Origin: Bacteroidales bacterium
GTDB lineage: Bacteria > Bacteroidota > Bacteroidia > Bacteroidales > F082
Assembly: GCA_024709145.1 (NCBI GenBank)
Contig: JANJXG010000133.1
Location: 1 to 64,000 of the forward strand
DNA length: 64,000 nucleotides
Direction of reading: 5' to 3'
Position numbers and translations under genes: made by a program. Shown here one piece after another: positions 33,989-42,212 of the stretch (positions are counted from its first letter, which is position 1; every line of letters begins with the position of its first letter). The notes beneath the pieces are model-generated. The model was given only the letters and a program-made list of their open reading frames with translations, searched no databases and was not told the DNA's origin.

Positions 33989-34327
33989 ATGCCTGTAGTA
34001 AAGTTTCTTGGAAAAGAATTGTCGTGCAAAAAAGGCAGTTTATTGCGTGATGTGTTGATTGATCATGGTATGTCGCCACACAATGGGGCAGCCAAAGCAC
34101 TCAATTGCTTTGGTTTGGGAACCTGCGGTACCTGCACGGTAAAAATTACCGGAATTACCCACCCCCTCACGGCAGTAGAGCGATTCAGGCTTAACTTACC
34201 GCCTCATCGTCTTGAAGATGGCCTTCGCTTGTCGTGCCAGGTTCGGGTTAACCACTCCATATTCGTGGAAAAAGGCCAGGGTTTCTGGGGTCAGGATATC
34301 TCAGGTCTTGGAACTAATCAGGATTGA
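33989..34327 (+). CDS. 2Fe-2S ferredoxin-type protein
   Basis: 112 residues. A beta-grasp ferredoxin fold with cluster ligands spaced C-x5-C-x2-C-x33-C: NCFGLGTCGTCTVKI, then RLSCQV. The N-terminus (MPVVKFLGKELSCKKGSLLRDVLIDHG) matches the first strands and helix of the fold. It would carry single electrons between cytoplasmic redox partners. The stop lies inside the 3' end of the convergent flavin oxidoreductase gene (10-nt overlap), so their mRNAs are complementary at the ends; a functional pairing of the two redox proteins is possible but unproven. Confidence 0.85.
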   Translation: MPVVKFLGKELSCKKGSLLRDVLIDHGMSPHNGAAKALNCFGLGTCGTCTVKITGITHPLTAVERFRLNLPPHRLEDGLRLSCQVRVNHSIFVEKGQGFWGQDISGLGTNQD

Positions 34328-35277
34328 AAATCAGAAACAAGTTCATGCATGATTTCCCTCAGTGGCCTCACAGATTGCACATAGTCGATGGATGGTCCTG
34401 CAACCCATACGGTTTGATAGGTGGCCGAAAAGGCCGAACGGGTAATTTTTTTCATTCCCCGGGCAAAAATGATCATCTTCAGGTATTTCTTTAACCATTT
34501 GTTTCGTTTCATCAGCTTCTCCAGCAAGCTGGCTTTCGTTCCGATTTTTTGAACATATTCAGTATTGATAACCGTGAGTGGACTTCCCGACAGTTTACTG
34601 CTCAACACAATATCTTTGGCAGAAAAATCGATCAGTGCTGTTTTATAGGCCATCGAAACGGGTGCCTCCTCCGATGCAATAAAAACTGTGCCCACTGAAA
34701 CTCCTGCTGCTCCCATTTCCATCCATTTGGCGATTTGGGCACTACTGCCTATCCCTCCGGCAGCTATCACCGGGATATGGCAATGGTTCACAAGCTGAGG
34801 CAGTAGTATATTGTTCGAAACAGGGCCGCAATGTCCGCCTGCTTCACTGCCCACTGCAATGAGTGCATCGGCTCCGAGGGCTTCCACTTTTTGGGCATAA
34901 GTGAGATTTACAACATCACAAAAAACCTTGATGCCAAGTGGTTTACATCGTTTGATAACCTCAGCCGGGCTGCCAAGCGAAGTGATGATGTAATCAACGC
35001 GAAGATCGCACAATGTTTCGAGCTGTCGTTTCAATGCCGGGTTCGATTTGTTGACGATAAGATTGAAACCAAAAGGTCCCTGACTCTTTTGCCTGATTTC
35101 ATTCACTGCTTCCCGGAGTGCCGCATCAGTTCGGAAGTTCAATGCCGGGATTGCAGCTGTTGCGCCTGCATTTAGTGCCTCGATAACCATGGAAGCGTTA
35201 GAAATTAAAAACATTGGCGCTACCAGCACCGGAAACCTGATACCCAGTATCTGCTGAAGTGTTTTTCGCTGACTCAT
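34318..35277 (-). CDS. Nitronate monooxygenase-family flavin oxidoreductase
   Basis: 319 residues, FMN-dependent TIM-barrel of the NMO/2-nitropropane dioxygenase family. Signatures: LGIRFPVLVAPMFLISNASMVIEALNAG, FGFNLIVNKSN, DALIAVGSEAGGHCGP with the conserved His, PVIAAGGIGSSAQIAKWMEMGAAGVSVGTVFI. The family oxidises alkyl nitronates, and some members act as enoyl reductases or quinone reductases; the exact reaction cannot be read here. A basic patch near residues 260-275 (KLMKRNKWLKKYLKMIIFARGMKK) is notable. Paralogous to the gene at 44135 but clearly divergent from it. Confidence 0.88.
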   Translation of the reverse strand: MSQRKTLQQILGIRFPVLVAPMFLISNASMVIEALNAGATAAIPALNFRTDAALREAVNEIRQKSQGPFGFNLIVNKSNPALKRQLETLCDLRVDYIITSLGSPAEVIKRCKPLGIKVFCDVVNLTYAQKVEALGADALIAVGSEAGGHCGPVSNNILLPQLVNHCHIPVIAAGGIGSSAQIAKWMEMGAAGVSVGTVFIASEEAPVSMAYKTALIDFSAKDIVLSSKLSGSPLTVINTEYVQKIGTKASLLEKLMKRNKWLKKYLKMIIFARGMKKITRSAFSATYQTVWVAGPSIDYVQSVRPLREIMHELVSDFQS

Positions 35278-35445
35278 CGCTTTTACCTTTTACTTTTGAT
35301 TTTTACTGTTATACCGCAACTTCTGCTGTGGCTGCCAAATGATAATCTTTTGGACTTTTTTACTCAAACCCGCTGGTAGCAAAGCTTTGAGCCGGAATTG
35401 CTTGTTTGTGAAATATAAACAATGTTAATTTTTCACAACAAACGA

Positions 35446-35477
35446 TTGCGTAAAAGTATAAAATGCTTTTATATTTG
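35446..35477 (+). promoter_or_regulatory. Bacteroidota sigma-A promoter of the marR-fad operon (TTG-N21-TATATTTG)
   Basis: TTG at 35446-35448, 21-nt spacer, TATATTTG at 35470-35477. Start near 35483, inside the palindrome at 35480-35489. The 225-bp gap from 35278 holds only this control region. Confidence 0.78.
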
Positions 35478-35479
35478 CA

Positions 35480-35489
35480 ATGCATGCAT
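35480..35489 (+). promoter_or_regulatory. Palindrome ATGCATGCAT, candidate MarR operator
   Basis: A perfect 10-bp palindrome centred at the predicted start site of the marR transcript, where binding by the MarR product would block initiation. Autoregulation is inferred from position only. Confidence 0.45.
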
Positions 35490-35502
35490 AACATAATTCT
35501 TG

Positions 35503-35964
35503 ATGAAAATAGAAGAAAGTGTTGACTATCAAATTAGAAGTACCCTATTCGCCATGCGAAGGATGTACAATCTACTCGCTGCAGTTCATGGTACCACACA
35601 AGGTGTGGCTTATGTGCTGATCAATGTGCCTAAGCAGGGCGTGGAAGCTACCCGCATAGCGCCGATGATGGGCATGGGTGCCACGAGTCTCTCGCGGTTA
35701 CTCAGGACGATGGAGGAAGATGAACTGATTTACCGTAAAAAAGATGCACAAGACAAAAGAGTTGTACACATTCACCTCACTGAAAAGGGTGCTGCAATGC
35801 GTAAAAAAGTTCGTCAGGTTGTAATCGATTTCAACAAAAAGGTTCAACCAGCCATCAGCGAAACAGAAATGCAAGCGTTTGTCAAAGTTTGTCAGGTAAT
35901 AAAAAAAGAAGTTTGTCAGGAAATCAGCAGGCTCACCAACAACGACTGTAACGAAGCCGGATAA
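35503..35964 (+). CDS. MarR-family transcriptional regulator
   Basis: 153 residues from the ATG at 35503 (a TTG one codon earlier is ignored). Winged-helix core: helix-turn-helix EATRIAPMMGMGATSLSRLLRTMEEDELIYRKKDAQDKRVVHIHLTEKG, with the DxR wing as DKRVV. Helices at both ends (YQIRSTLFAMRRMYNLLA and the C-terminal VKVCQVIKKEVCQEISRL) form the dimer interface. MarR proteins usually repress and are released by a small ligand; next to fadN, acyl-CoA or fatty acid ligands are the obvious guess. It is the first gene of the fatty-acid oxidation operon, 71 bp before fadN. Confidence 0.92.
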   Translation: MKIEESVDYQIRSTLFAMRRMYNLLAAVHGTTQGVAYVLINVPKQGVEATRIAPMMGMGATSLSRLLRTMEEDELIYRKKDAQDKRVVHIHLTEKGAAMRKKVRQVVIDFNKKVQPAISETEMQAFVKVCQVIKKEVCQEISRLTNNDCNEAG

Positions 35965-36035
35965 AACGGGCGGCAGACAGTTGATGAATTAAAGGAATAA
36001 ATTCACCGATACAGGTACTTAAAACACAAAATTGT

Positions 36036-38438
36036 ATGATTAGAAGGATTAGGAAAGTTGCGGTGCTGGGCTCAGGTGTCATGGGTTCGGGCATCGCCTG
36101 TCATTTTGCCAATATTGGTTTGCAAGTCTTGCTGATCGATATTGTGCCTACCTCATTAACGGCTGAAGAAACAGCGGCAGGGCTGAGTCTTCAAGATAAG
36201 CCGGTGCGCAACCGCATTGTCAACAACGCCCTGGCTGCCGCTTTGAAATCCAGGCCATCACCTGTTTACAAACAGACGTTTGCCAGCCGGATAAGCACCG
36301 GTAATTTTGACGATGACCTGCCAAAAATCAAAGACTGCGACTGGGTAATCGAAGTGGTTGTTGAACGACTCGACATCAAGCAACAGGTATTTGCCCGCGT
36401 TGATGCCTTGCGTAAGCCGGGAACACTTGTCACCTCGAATACTTCGGGTATTTCAGTCGAAAAAATGGCCGAAGGACGAAGCGCTGACTTTAAACAACAT
36501 TTTTGCGGCACACACTTTTTCAATCCGCCCCGCTATCTCCAGCTCTTTGAAATCATTCCAACAGCTTATACCTCAGCCGAGGTTGTGGGTTTTCTATCGG
36601 ACTATGCAGTCAAATTCCTTGGAAAAACAGCTGTTATAGCCAAAGACACACCTGCGTTTATCGCCAACCGGGTTGGGACATTCTCCATTATGGAACTGTT
36701 TAATAAGGTTGAAAATCTTGGTTTAACGATTCCGGAAATTGACAAACTTACAGGGCCTGTGATTGGAAGAGCCAAATCGGCTACATTTCGCACCGCCGAC
36801 ATTGTAGGCCTCGACACGCTGGTTCATGTTGCCAACAACATCAGGGAGCTCACCCGTGACGAAGCTGGTGCTGCTTTTGAAATTCCAGCCTTTCTAAGCA
36901 AAATGCTGGAAAACAAATGGCTGGGCGACAAAACAAAACAAGGTTTTTTCAAAAAGGTAACAGAAAACGGTGAAAAGAAATTTCTCTCGCTTAATTTCAA
37001 CACCATGACCTATGAAGAAGCGCCCAAACCAAAATTCCCGGTATTCGAAAAAACAAAAACAATCGACAAGCTCACTGACCGCATGCCGGTGTTAATGGCC
37101 GATAAAGGTAAAGCGGGTGATTTTTACCGAAGCACTTTCTATAGTCTTTTTCGGTTTGTTTCCAACAGGATTCCCGAAATCACGGATGCCATCTACAAAG
37201 TTGATGATGCCATGAATGCCGGTTTTGGATGGAAACTGGGACCTTTTCAAACCTGGGATGCCGTTGGTGTGGCTGCAACTGTCAGGGCTATGGATGATGC
37301 TGGTATAGAAGTCGCAGCTTGGGTAAAAGAAATGCTGGCCTGTGGCATCGGATCGTTTTACAAATTTGAAGGAGGAAGAAAATATTACTATGATATTCAA
37401 ATTCAGGGCTATGCGCTGGTTCCAGGACAAGAAACCACCCTTTCGCTCGAAGCCCTGCGCGAAAGTCGGGTAGTGTGGCAAAACAACGATACGACCCTGT
37501 TTGATTTGAGTGACGGGGTATTGAACATCGAATTTCATACCAAAATGAATACCATCGGAGCAGGCGTACTCGAAGGGCTGAACAAAGCACTCGACCTGGC
37601 CGAAGCCGGTTACAAAGCTCTGGTAATTTCAAATGAAGGTGAACATTTTTCTGCCGGAGCCAATGTCGGTATGATTTATATGTTTGCCATCGAGCAGGAA
37701 TTTGAAGACCTTGACATGGCAGTTCAATGGTTTCAGAAAACGACCATGCGTCTTCGCTACTCTTCCATTCCGGTGGTGGCTGCCCCGCATGGGATGACAT
37801 TGGGCGGTGGCTGCGAGGTGTGTATGCATGCCGATAAGGTGATCGCTCATGCCGAAACCTATATGGGCCTGGTTGAATTTGGTGTTGGATTGATCCCCGG
37901 TGGAGGTGGTGTGAAGGAATTTGCACTTCGCCTCTCCGACGAACTGAAAGATGGCGACGTGCGTACCAATGCTTTTCAGCAGCGGTATCTGACAATCGGG
38001 CAGGCCAAAGTTTCAACTTCAGCATATGAAGCCTTCGACTTAGGGTATCTGCGTGCCGGTATTGATGAGGTCATTGTCAGCCGCAGCCAACAACTGGCCT
38101 ATGCAAAAAAAACAGCCCTCCAGATGGCCGACAAAGGTTATACACCTCCTGTTGAAAGAAACGACATCAAGGTGTTGGGCAAAGAGGCGTTGGGTATGGT
38201 TTACGTTGGTGCCGACAGTTTTACAGTGGCAGGATATATGAGTGAGCATGATAAACTGATTGCTGAAAAACTTGGTTACGTGCTTGCAGGCGGCGAACTC
38301 TCACAAGCCATGACAGAAGTATCAGAACAATACCTCCTCGACCTTGAACGCAAGGCTTTTCTGGAGTTATGCACACAACGCAAAACACTCGAACGCATGC
38401 AAAGTCTCATCGTGAGCGGGAAAATTTTACGCAATTAA
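36036..38438 (+). CDS. fadN: 3-hydroxyacyl-CoA dehydrogenase / enoyl-CoA hydratase fusion (FadN type)
   Basis: 800 residues in the order dehydrogenase then hydratase, as in B. subtilis FadN and opposite to E. coli FadB. NAD-binding Rossmann motif GSGVMGSGIACHFANIG at residues ~10-26, catalytic dehydrogenase segment GTHFFNPPRYLQLFEIIP with the His, and the 3HCDH C-terminal domain to ~430. The hydratase part (about 490-720) has SNEGEHFSAGANVG and PHGMTLGGGCEVCMHADKVIAHAETYMGL, plus GVGLIPGGGG. It carries out the middle two steps of beta-oxidation. Followed 27 bp later by the thiolase and then the acyl-CoA dehydrogenase, reproducing the fadN-fadA-fadE order. Confidence 0.96.
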   Translation: MIRRIRKVAVLGSGVMGSGIACHFANIGLQVLLIDIVPTSLTAEETAAGLSLQDKPVRNRIVNNALAAALKSRPSPVYKQTFASRISTGNFDDDLPKIKDCDWVIEVVVERLDIKQQVFARVDALRKPGTLVTSNTSGISVEKMAEGRSADFKQHFCGTHFFNPPRYLQLFEIIPTAYTSAEVVGFLSDYAVKFLGKTAVIAKDTPAFIANRVGTFSIMELFNKVENLGLTIPEIDKLTGPVIGRAKSATFRTADIVGLDTLVHVANNIRELTRDEAGAAFEIPAFLSKMLENKWLGDKTKQGFFKKVTENGEKKFLSLNFNTMTYEEAPKPKFPVFEKTKTIDKLTDRMPVLMADKGKAGDFYRSTFYSLFRFVSNRIPEITDAIYKVDDAMNAGFGWKLGPFQTWDAVGVAATVRAMDDAGIEVAAWVKEMLACGIGSFYKFEGGRKYYYDIQIQGYALVPGQETTLSLEALRESRVVWQNNDTTLFDLSDGVLNIEFHTKMNTIGAGVLEGLNKALDLAEAGYKALVISNEGEHFSAGANVGMIYMFAIEQEFEDLDMAVQWFQKTTMRLRYSSIPVVAAPHGMTLGGGCEVCMHADKVIAHAETYMGLVEFGVGLIPGGGGVKEFALRLSDELKDGDVRTNAFQQRYLTIGQAKVSTSAYEAFDLGYLRAGIDEVIVSRSQQLAYAKKTALQMADKGYTPPVERNDIKVLGKEALGMVYVGADSFTVAGYMSEHDKLIAEKLGYVLAGGELSQAMTEVSEQYLLDLERKAFLELCTQRKTLERMQSLIVSGKILRN

Positions 38439-38465
38439 CAATCTCAACATAAGCAATAAAAAAAT

Positions 38466-39638
38466 ATGAATGCATATATATTAGGTGGATATCGTTCAGC
38501 CATTGGCAAAGCACCACGGGGAAGTTTGCGTTTCGTGCGTCCGGATGACATCGCTGTGACTGTCGTAAGACGGTTGATGTCGGATTTTCCGATGCTCGAA
38601 AACAATATGATCGACGATTTGATTGTTGGAAACGCATTTCCGGAAGCCGAAACCGGCTTTAATATGGGCAGACTTCTTTCCCTTATGGCTCTTGATTCGG
38701 TTGAGGTACCCGGTTCGACCATCAACCGCTACTGTGCCTCAGGGCTTGAATCTATTGCTATTGCTTCGGCTAAAATTACTGCCGGACTGGCTGATGTAAT
38801 CATAGCCGGTGGTGCCGAAACCATGTCGATGATTAATATGGGAGGATGGCGTCAGGTGCCCAACCCTGATGCTGCTTTCCACCATCCTAAGTGGTTTATG
38901 GGCATGGGATTGACCTCTGAAATGGTTGCCAGAGAATACAATATCAGCCGCGAAAGCCAGGATTTGTTTGCTGTCGAATCTCACGAAAAAGCCCTTAAGG
39001 CCATTGCCGGGGGTAAATTCAAGGAAGAGATCGCATCCATTGAGGTAAAAGAAAACTATTATGAATCCGGTAAGATGAAACAGCGCAGCCTCGTTTTTGA
39101 TACCGATGAAGGACCTCGAAAAGGAACCAATCTTGAAGGGCTGAGTAAACTCAAACCGGCATTTGCTGCCAATGGCACTTCCACAGCCGGAAATTCATCG
39201 CAAATGTCGGATGGTGCTGCTTTTGTTCTTATCGTTTCAGAAAAGGTGCTAAAGCAGTACAATCTTCAACCTGTGGCCCGGTTGGTTGATTATCAGGTAG
39301 CTGGTGTTGAACCCTATAAAATGGGAATTGGTCCCATAGCTGCTATTCCTAAAGTATTAAAGCATAGCGGATTAACCCTAAATGATATCAATTTGATCGA
39401 ACTCAACGAAGCTTTTGCGACCCAAAGTATTGCCGTGATCAGAGAGCTTGACATCAATCCTGAAAAAGTGAACGTGAACGGAGGCGCTATTGCCTTGGGA
39501 CATCCGCTTGGTGCAACAGGTGCCAAACTCACTGTTCAGATTCTGCAGGAACTCAAACGCAGAAATGCCAGATATGGTATGGTTACCATGTGTATCGGTA
39601 CCGGACAAGGTGCAGCAGGTATTTTCGAAAGATTTTAA
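38466..39638 (+). CDS. fadA: 3-ketoacyl-CoA thiolase (acetyl-CoA acyltransferase)
   Basis: 390 residues. Thiolase catalytic residues: nucleophile Cys in [14 protein letters not shown] (about residue 90), His in [17 protein letters not shown] (about 346) and Cys in [12 protein letters not shown] (about 376). It cleaves 3-ketoacyl-CoA with CoA to give acetyl-CoA and a shortened acyl-CoA. Its place directly after fadN supports a degradative role rather than acetoacetyl-CoA synthesis. Probably forms a trifunctional assembly with FadN. Confidence 0.96.
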   Translation: MNAYILGGYRSAIGKAPRGSLRFVRPDDIAVTVVRRLMSDFPMLENNMIDDLIVGNAFPEAETGFNMGRLLSLMALDSVEVPGSTINRYCASGLESIAIASAKITAGLADVIIAGGAETMSMINMGGWRQVPNPDAAFHHPKWFMGMGLTSEMVAREYNISRESQDLFAVESHEKALKAIAGGKFKEEIASIEVKENYYESGKMKQRSLVFDTDEGPRKGTNLEGLSKLKPAFAANGTSTAGNSSQMSDGAAFVLIVSEKVLKQYNLQPVARLVDYQVAGVEPYKMGIGPIAAIPKVLKHSGLTLNDINLIELNEAFATQSIAVIRELDINPEKVNVNGGAIALGHPLGATGAKLTVQILQELKRRNARYGMVTMCIGTGQGAAGIFERF

Positions 39639-39665
39639 CATCATAAATATTTAAAACAGAACATC

Positions 39666-41450
39666 ATGTCAGTCAATAACATGTTAAAAGGAGGAGAATT
39701 TCTCATTAAAGAAACTCCGGCAGCGGATATTTTTATCCCCGAAGAATTCAATGAAGAGCAAAGGATGATGGCTCAAAGTTGTCGGGAATTTACCGAGACT
39801 CAGGTCATTCCGAAGATCGATCAGCTTGAAAAACACGACCGCAAACTACTCACCACCTTGCTCAAGGAAGCCGGACAGCTTGGTTTGCTCGGTATATCGA
39901 TTCCTGAAGAGTACGATGGTTTTGGTCAAAATTTTGTGACTTCGATGCTCACCACCGAAGAGATGGGAAAAGGATTCAGTTTTGCCGTTGCATTTGCAGC
40001 CCATACAGGCATCGGAACCCTTCCTATTTTGTATTACGGCACCGAAGCTCAAAAACAGAAATATATCCCTAAGCTTGCCTCCGGCGAGTTTATCGGTGCT
40101 TACTGCCTAACCGAAGCTGAGGCCGGAAGCGATGCCAACTCAGGCAAGGCAAAGGCAATTTTGAGTGATGACGGGACTTTTTACACTTTAAACGGGGTAA
40201 AAATCTGGATCACCAACGGCGGTGTGGCCGATTTGTTGATTGTCTTTGCCAAGATTGGTGACGACAAAAACCTGAGTGCTTTCATTGTGGAGGCCGCCAG
40301 CAAAGGTGTTACCCTGGGGCCTGATGAAGAAAAGATGGGAATCAAAGGTTCTTCCACCGTTCAGATCTATTTTGAAGATGTAAAAGTGCCGGTAGAAAAC
40401 CTGTTGGGCGAACGCAACGGGGGCTTCAAAATCGCCCTCAACATCCTCAACCTTGGGCGAATTAAGTTGTCGGGAGCTACTGTCGGAGCCGGCAAAGGCG
40501 TGATTGCACATGCCACAGTATATGCCAACGAACGCAAACAGTTTGCTTCATCCTTATCAGCTTTTGGAGCCATAAAACACAAACTGGCCGAAATGACCAT
40601 CCGAAATTTCGCTTCCGAATCGCTCACTTATCGGGCAAGTCAAAACATCGATGATGCAACGGCTGCGCTTGCTCAGGGAGGTATGGATAAAGGCCTTGCT
40701 TCGGTTGAAGCCATGCGCCAATATGCCATCGAAGCTTCCATTGCCAAGGTTTACGGCAGTGAGGTGCTCGATTTTATCGTAGACGAAGGGGTTCAGATTT
40801 ATGGAGGCATGGGTTATTCGGCTGAAACACCTGTTGAAAGAGCTTATCGCGATTCAAGAATTAACCGCATTTTTGAAGGCACAAACGAGATTAACCGCAT
40901 GGTAATCGTGGGTGAATTACTCAAACGGGCCATGAAAGGCGAGCTCGATTTGCTTGGCCCTGCCATGGCTGTTGGAAAAGAACTCATGGGAATTCCCGAT
41001 TTTGGATCTACCACCACCGATTATTTTGAAACCAAAAAAAAGAACATTGTTCAGTTTAAAAAAGCCATCCTGATGGTGGCTGGTGCTGCAGCACAGACAT
41101 TTATGGATCAATTTGCCGAAGAACAGGAAATCATGCTCCATTTAGCCGACATGATTATTTACACTTACGCTGCTGAATCTGTTCTGCTAAGGATCGAAAA
41201 ACAACAACATACTGCAGATGCCGCGAAGATGAACCTGCTTAAAGATGTTGCTGATGTTTATTTCTATGATGTTGCTTCACTGATTAACAAACATGGGGTG
41301 GATGCGGTCAATGCCTTTGCACAGGCGGATGAACGCCAGGCCATGCTCATGGGAATGAAACGGTTCACCAAAGCTGCTTCGGTTAACACCATTGCTGCAC
41401 GCAGGCGAATTGCTGCCAAAGTAATCGAAGAAGGAAAATACATCTTTTAA
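39666..41450 (+). CDS. fadE: Acyl-CoA dehydrogenase, long form (FadE/YusJ type)
   Basis: 594 residues, the same length class as B. subtilis FadE (YusJ). The dehydrogenase core (about 20-420) has YCLTEAEAGSDANSGKA, the FAD-binding WITNGG, and the catalytic Glu in NRIFEGTNEINRM (about residue 410). A further ~170-residue helical C-terminal domain (from about 425) distinguishes this class from the short enzymes. It introduces the trans-2 double bond and passes electrons to ETF, encoded at 46397-48147. Last gene of the tight marR-fadNAE unit, with a terminator 12 bp past the stop. Confidence 0.95.
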   Translation: MSVNNMLKGGEFLIKETPAADIFIPEEFNEEQRMMAQSCREFTETQVIPKIDQLEKHDRKLLTTLLKEAGQLGLLGISIPEEYDGFGQNFVTSMLTTEEMGKGFSFAVAFAAHTGIGTLPILYYGTEAQKQKYIPKLASGEFIGAYCLTEAEAGSDANSGKAKAILSDDGTFYTLNGVKIWITNGGVADLLIVFAKIGDDKNLSAFIVEAASKGVTLGPDEEKMGIKGSSTVQIYFEDVKVPVENLLGERNGGFKIALNILNLGRIKLSGATVGAGKGVIAHATVYANERKQFASSLSAFGAIKHKLAEMTIRNFASESLTYRASQNIDDATAALAQGGMDKGLASVEAMRQYAIEASIAKVYGSEVLDFIVDEGVQIYGGMGYSAETPVERAYRDSRINRIFEGTNEINRMVIVGELLKRAMKGELDLLGPAMAVGKELMGIPDFGSTTTDYFETKKKNIVQFKKAILMVAGAAAQTFMDQFAEEQEIMLHLADMIIYTYAAESVLLRIEKQQHTADAAKMNLLKDVADVYFYDVASLINKHGVDAVNAFAQADERQAMLMGMKRFTKAASVNTIAARRRIAAKVIEEGKYIF

Positions 41451-41461
41451 ATCTTTGTACT

Positions 41462-41492
41462 CCCGGTAGTTACCCCAAGAGTAACTGCCGGG
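41462..41492 (+). terminator. Terminator of the marR-fadNAE operon
   Basis: CCCGGTAGTTAC and GTAACTGCCGGG form a 12-bp stem (one G-U pair) with a 7-nt loop, followed by TTGTCATTTG. The rest of the gap to 41689 shows no clear promoter. Confidence 0.75.
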
Positions 41493-41688
41493 TTGTCATT
41501 TGTCATAACGAGCAAGCCTGTTGTTTCAAATCCGAAAAAAGGCTCATCAATGTTTTGACATATGAAGATTTTGTTATATTTTTACGCTGGTTCAGGGAAG
41601 TAAGCGGCAAATCAGCTCACGGAAAATTCTTAATTTATTTATAATCAGTTTATTACAAAATTCTCTTTTGTTTAATGGCCATCATAAT

Positions 41689-42192
41689 ATGTCAGAAATA
41701 AGGATGCAAAGAGATCTATCGTTTGCGGCATTGGTTACAAGTCGCTGGAAGATGGCGTTTTACATGCTTTCAAAATTACCATTGGCATTGATTGCACGTT
41801 TGCGCGTTGAGCATTTCGATGATGAAAGGGCTTCCGTATCTGTCCCTTTCAACTACATCAATAAAAATCCTTTTGGATCAGTTTATTTTGCGCCTTTGAG
41901 CATGGCTGCCGAGCTGTCATCAGGATTGCTGGCACTGGAGGCGGTGAAAAATGCAGCAAAACCCGTTTCGATGCTTGTTTTGGAAATGCAGGCCGAATAC
42001 CTGAAAAAAGCACGTAGCCGGATCGTATTCACTTGCCACGATCGATCAGCCATAAGCGAGGTTGTGCAGCAGGCAATTCTTACCAACGAAGCCACAACCT
42101 TTCTTTCAAGGGTTGAAGGTCGTGATCGGCAAGGTGAGCTGGTAGCCCGATTTTTCATCAACTGGACTTTTAAAACGAAATCAGTCATTTAA
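41689..42192 (+). CDS. DUF4442-type hotdog-fold protein (thioesterase-like)
   Basis: 167 residues from the ATG at 41689. Single hotdog domain resembling DUF4442: WKMAFYMLSKLPLALIARLRVEHFDDERASVSVPFNYINKNPFGSVYFAPLSMAAELSSGLLAL, then VSMLVLEMQAEYLKKARSRIVFTC and ATTFLSRVEGRDRQGELVARFFINWTFK. The N-P-F-G-S-V-Y-F stretch takes the place of the catalytic loop in thioesterases. It lies 20 bp before the acyl-CoA ligase gene on the same strand, so a role in acyl-CoA hydrolysis or binding that balances ligase activity is inferred. Confidence 0.8.
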   Translation: MSEIRMQRDLSFAALVTSRWKMAFYMLSKLPLALIARLRVEHFDDERASVSVPFNYINKNPFGSVYFAPLSMAAELSSGLLALEAVKNAAKPVSMLVLEMQAEYLKKARSRIVFTCHDRSAISEVVQQAILTNEATTFLSRVEGRDRQGELVARFFINWTFKTKSVI

Positions 42193-42212
42193 TAACCTTT
42201 AAACACACCCCC

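Noticed and set aside
33989-34327. Ferredoxin as a shadow of the convergent gene
   Set aside because: Only 10 nt overlap, and the C-x5-C-x2-C-x33-C cluster motif with a full beta-grasp pattern is convincing.
37288-38025. 245-codon ORF on the minus strand
   Set aside because: Entirely antisense to fadN, whose hydratase motifs are fully conserved; the shadow translation is rich in Arg, His and Ser with no recognisable domain.
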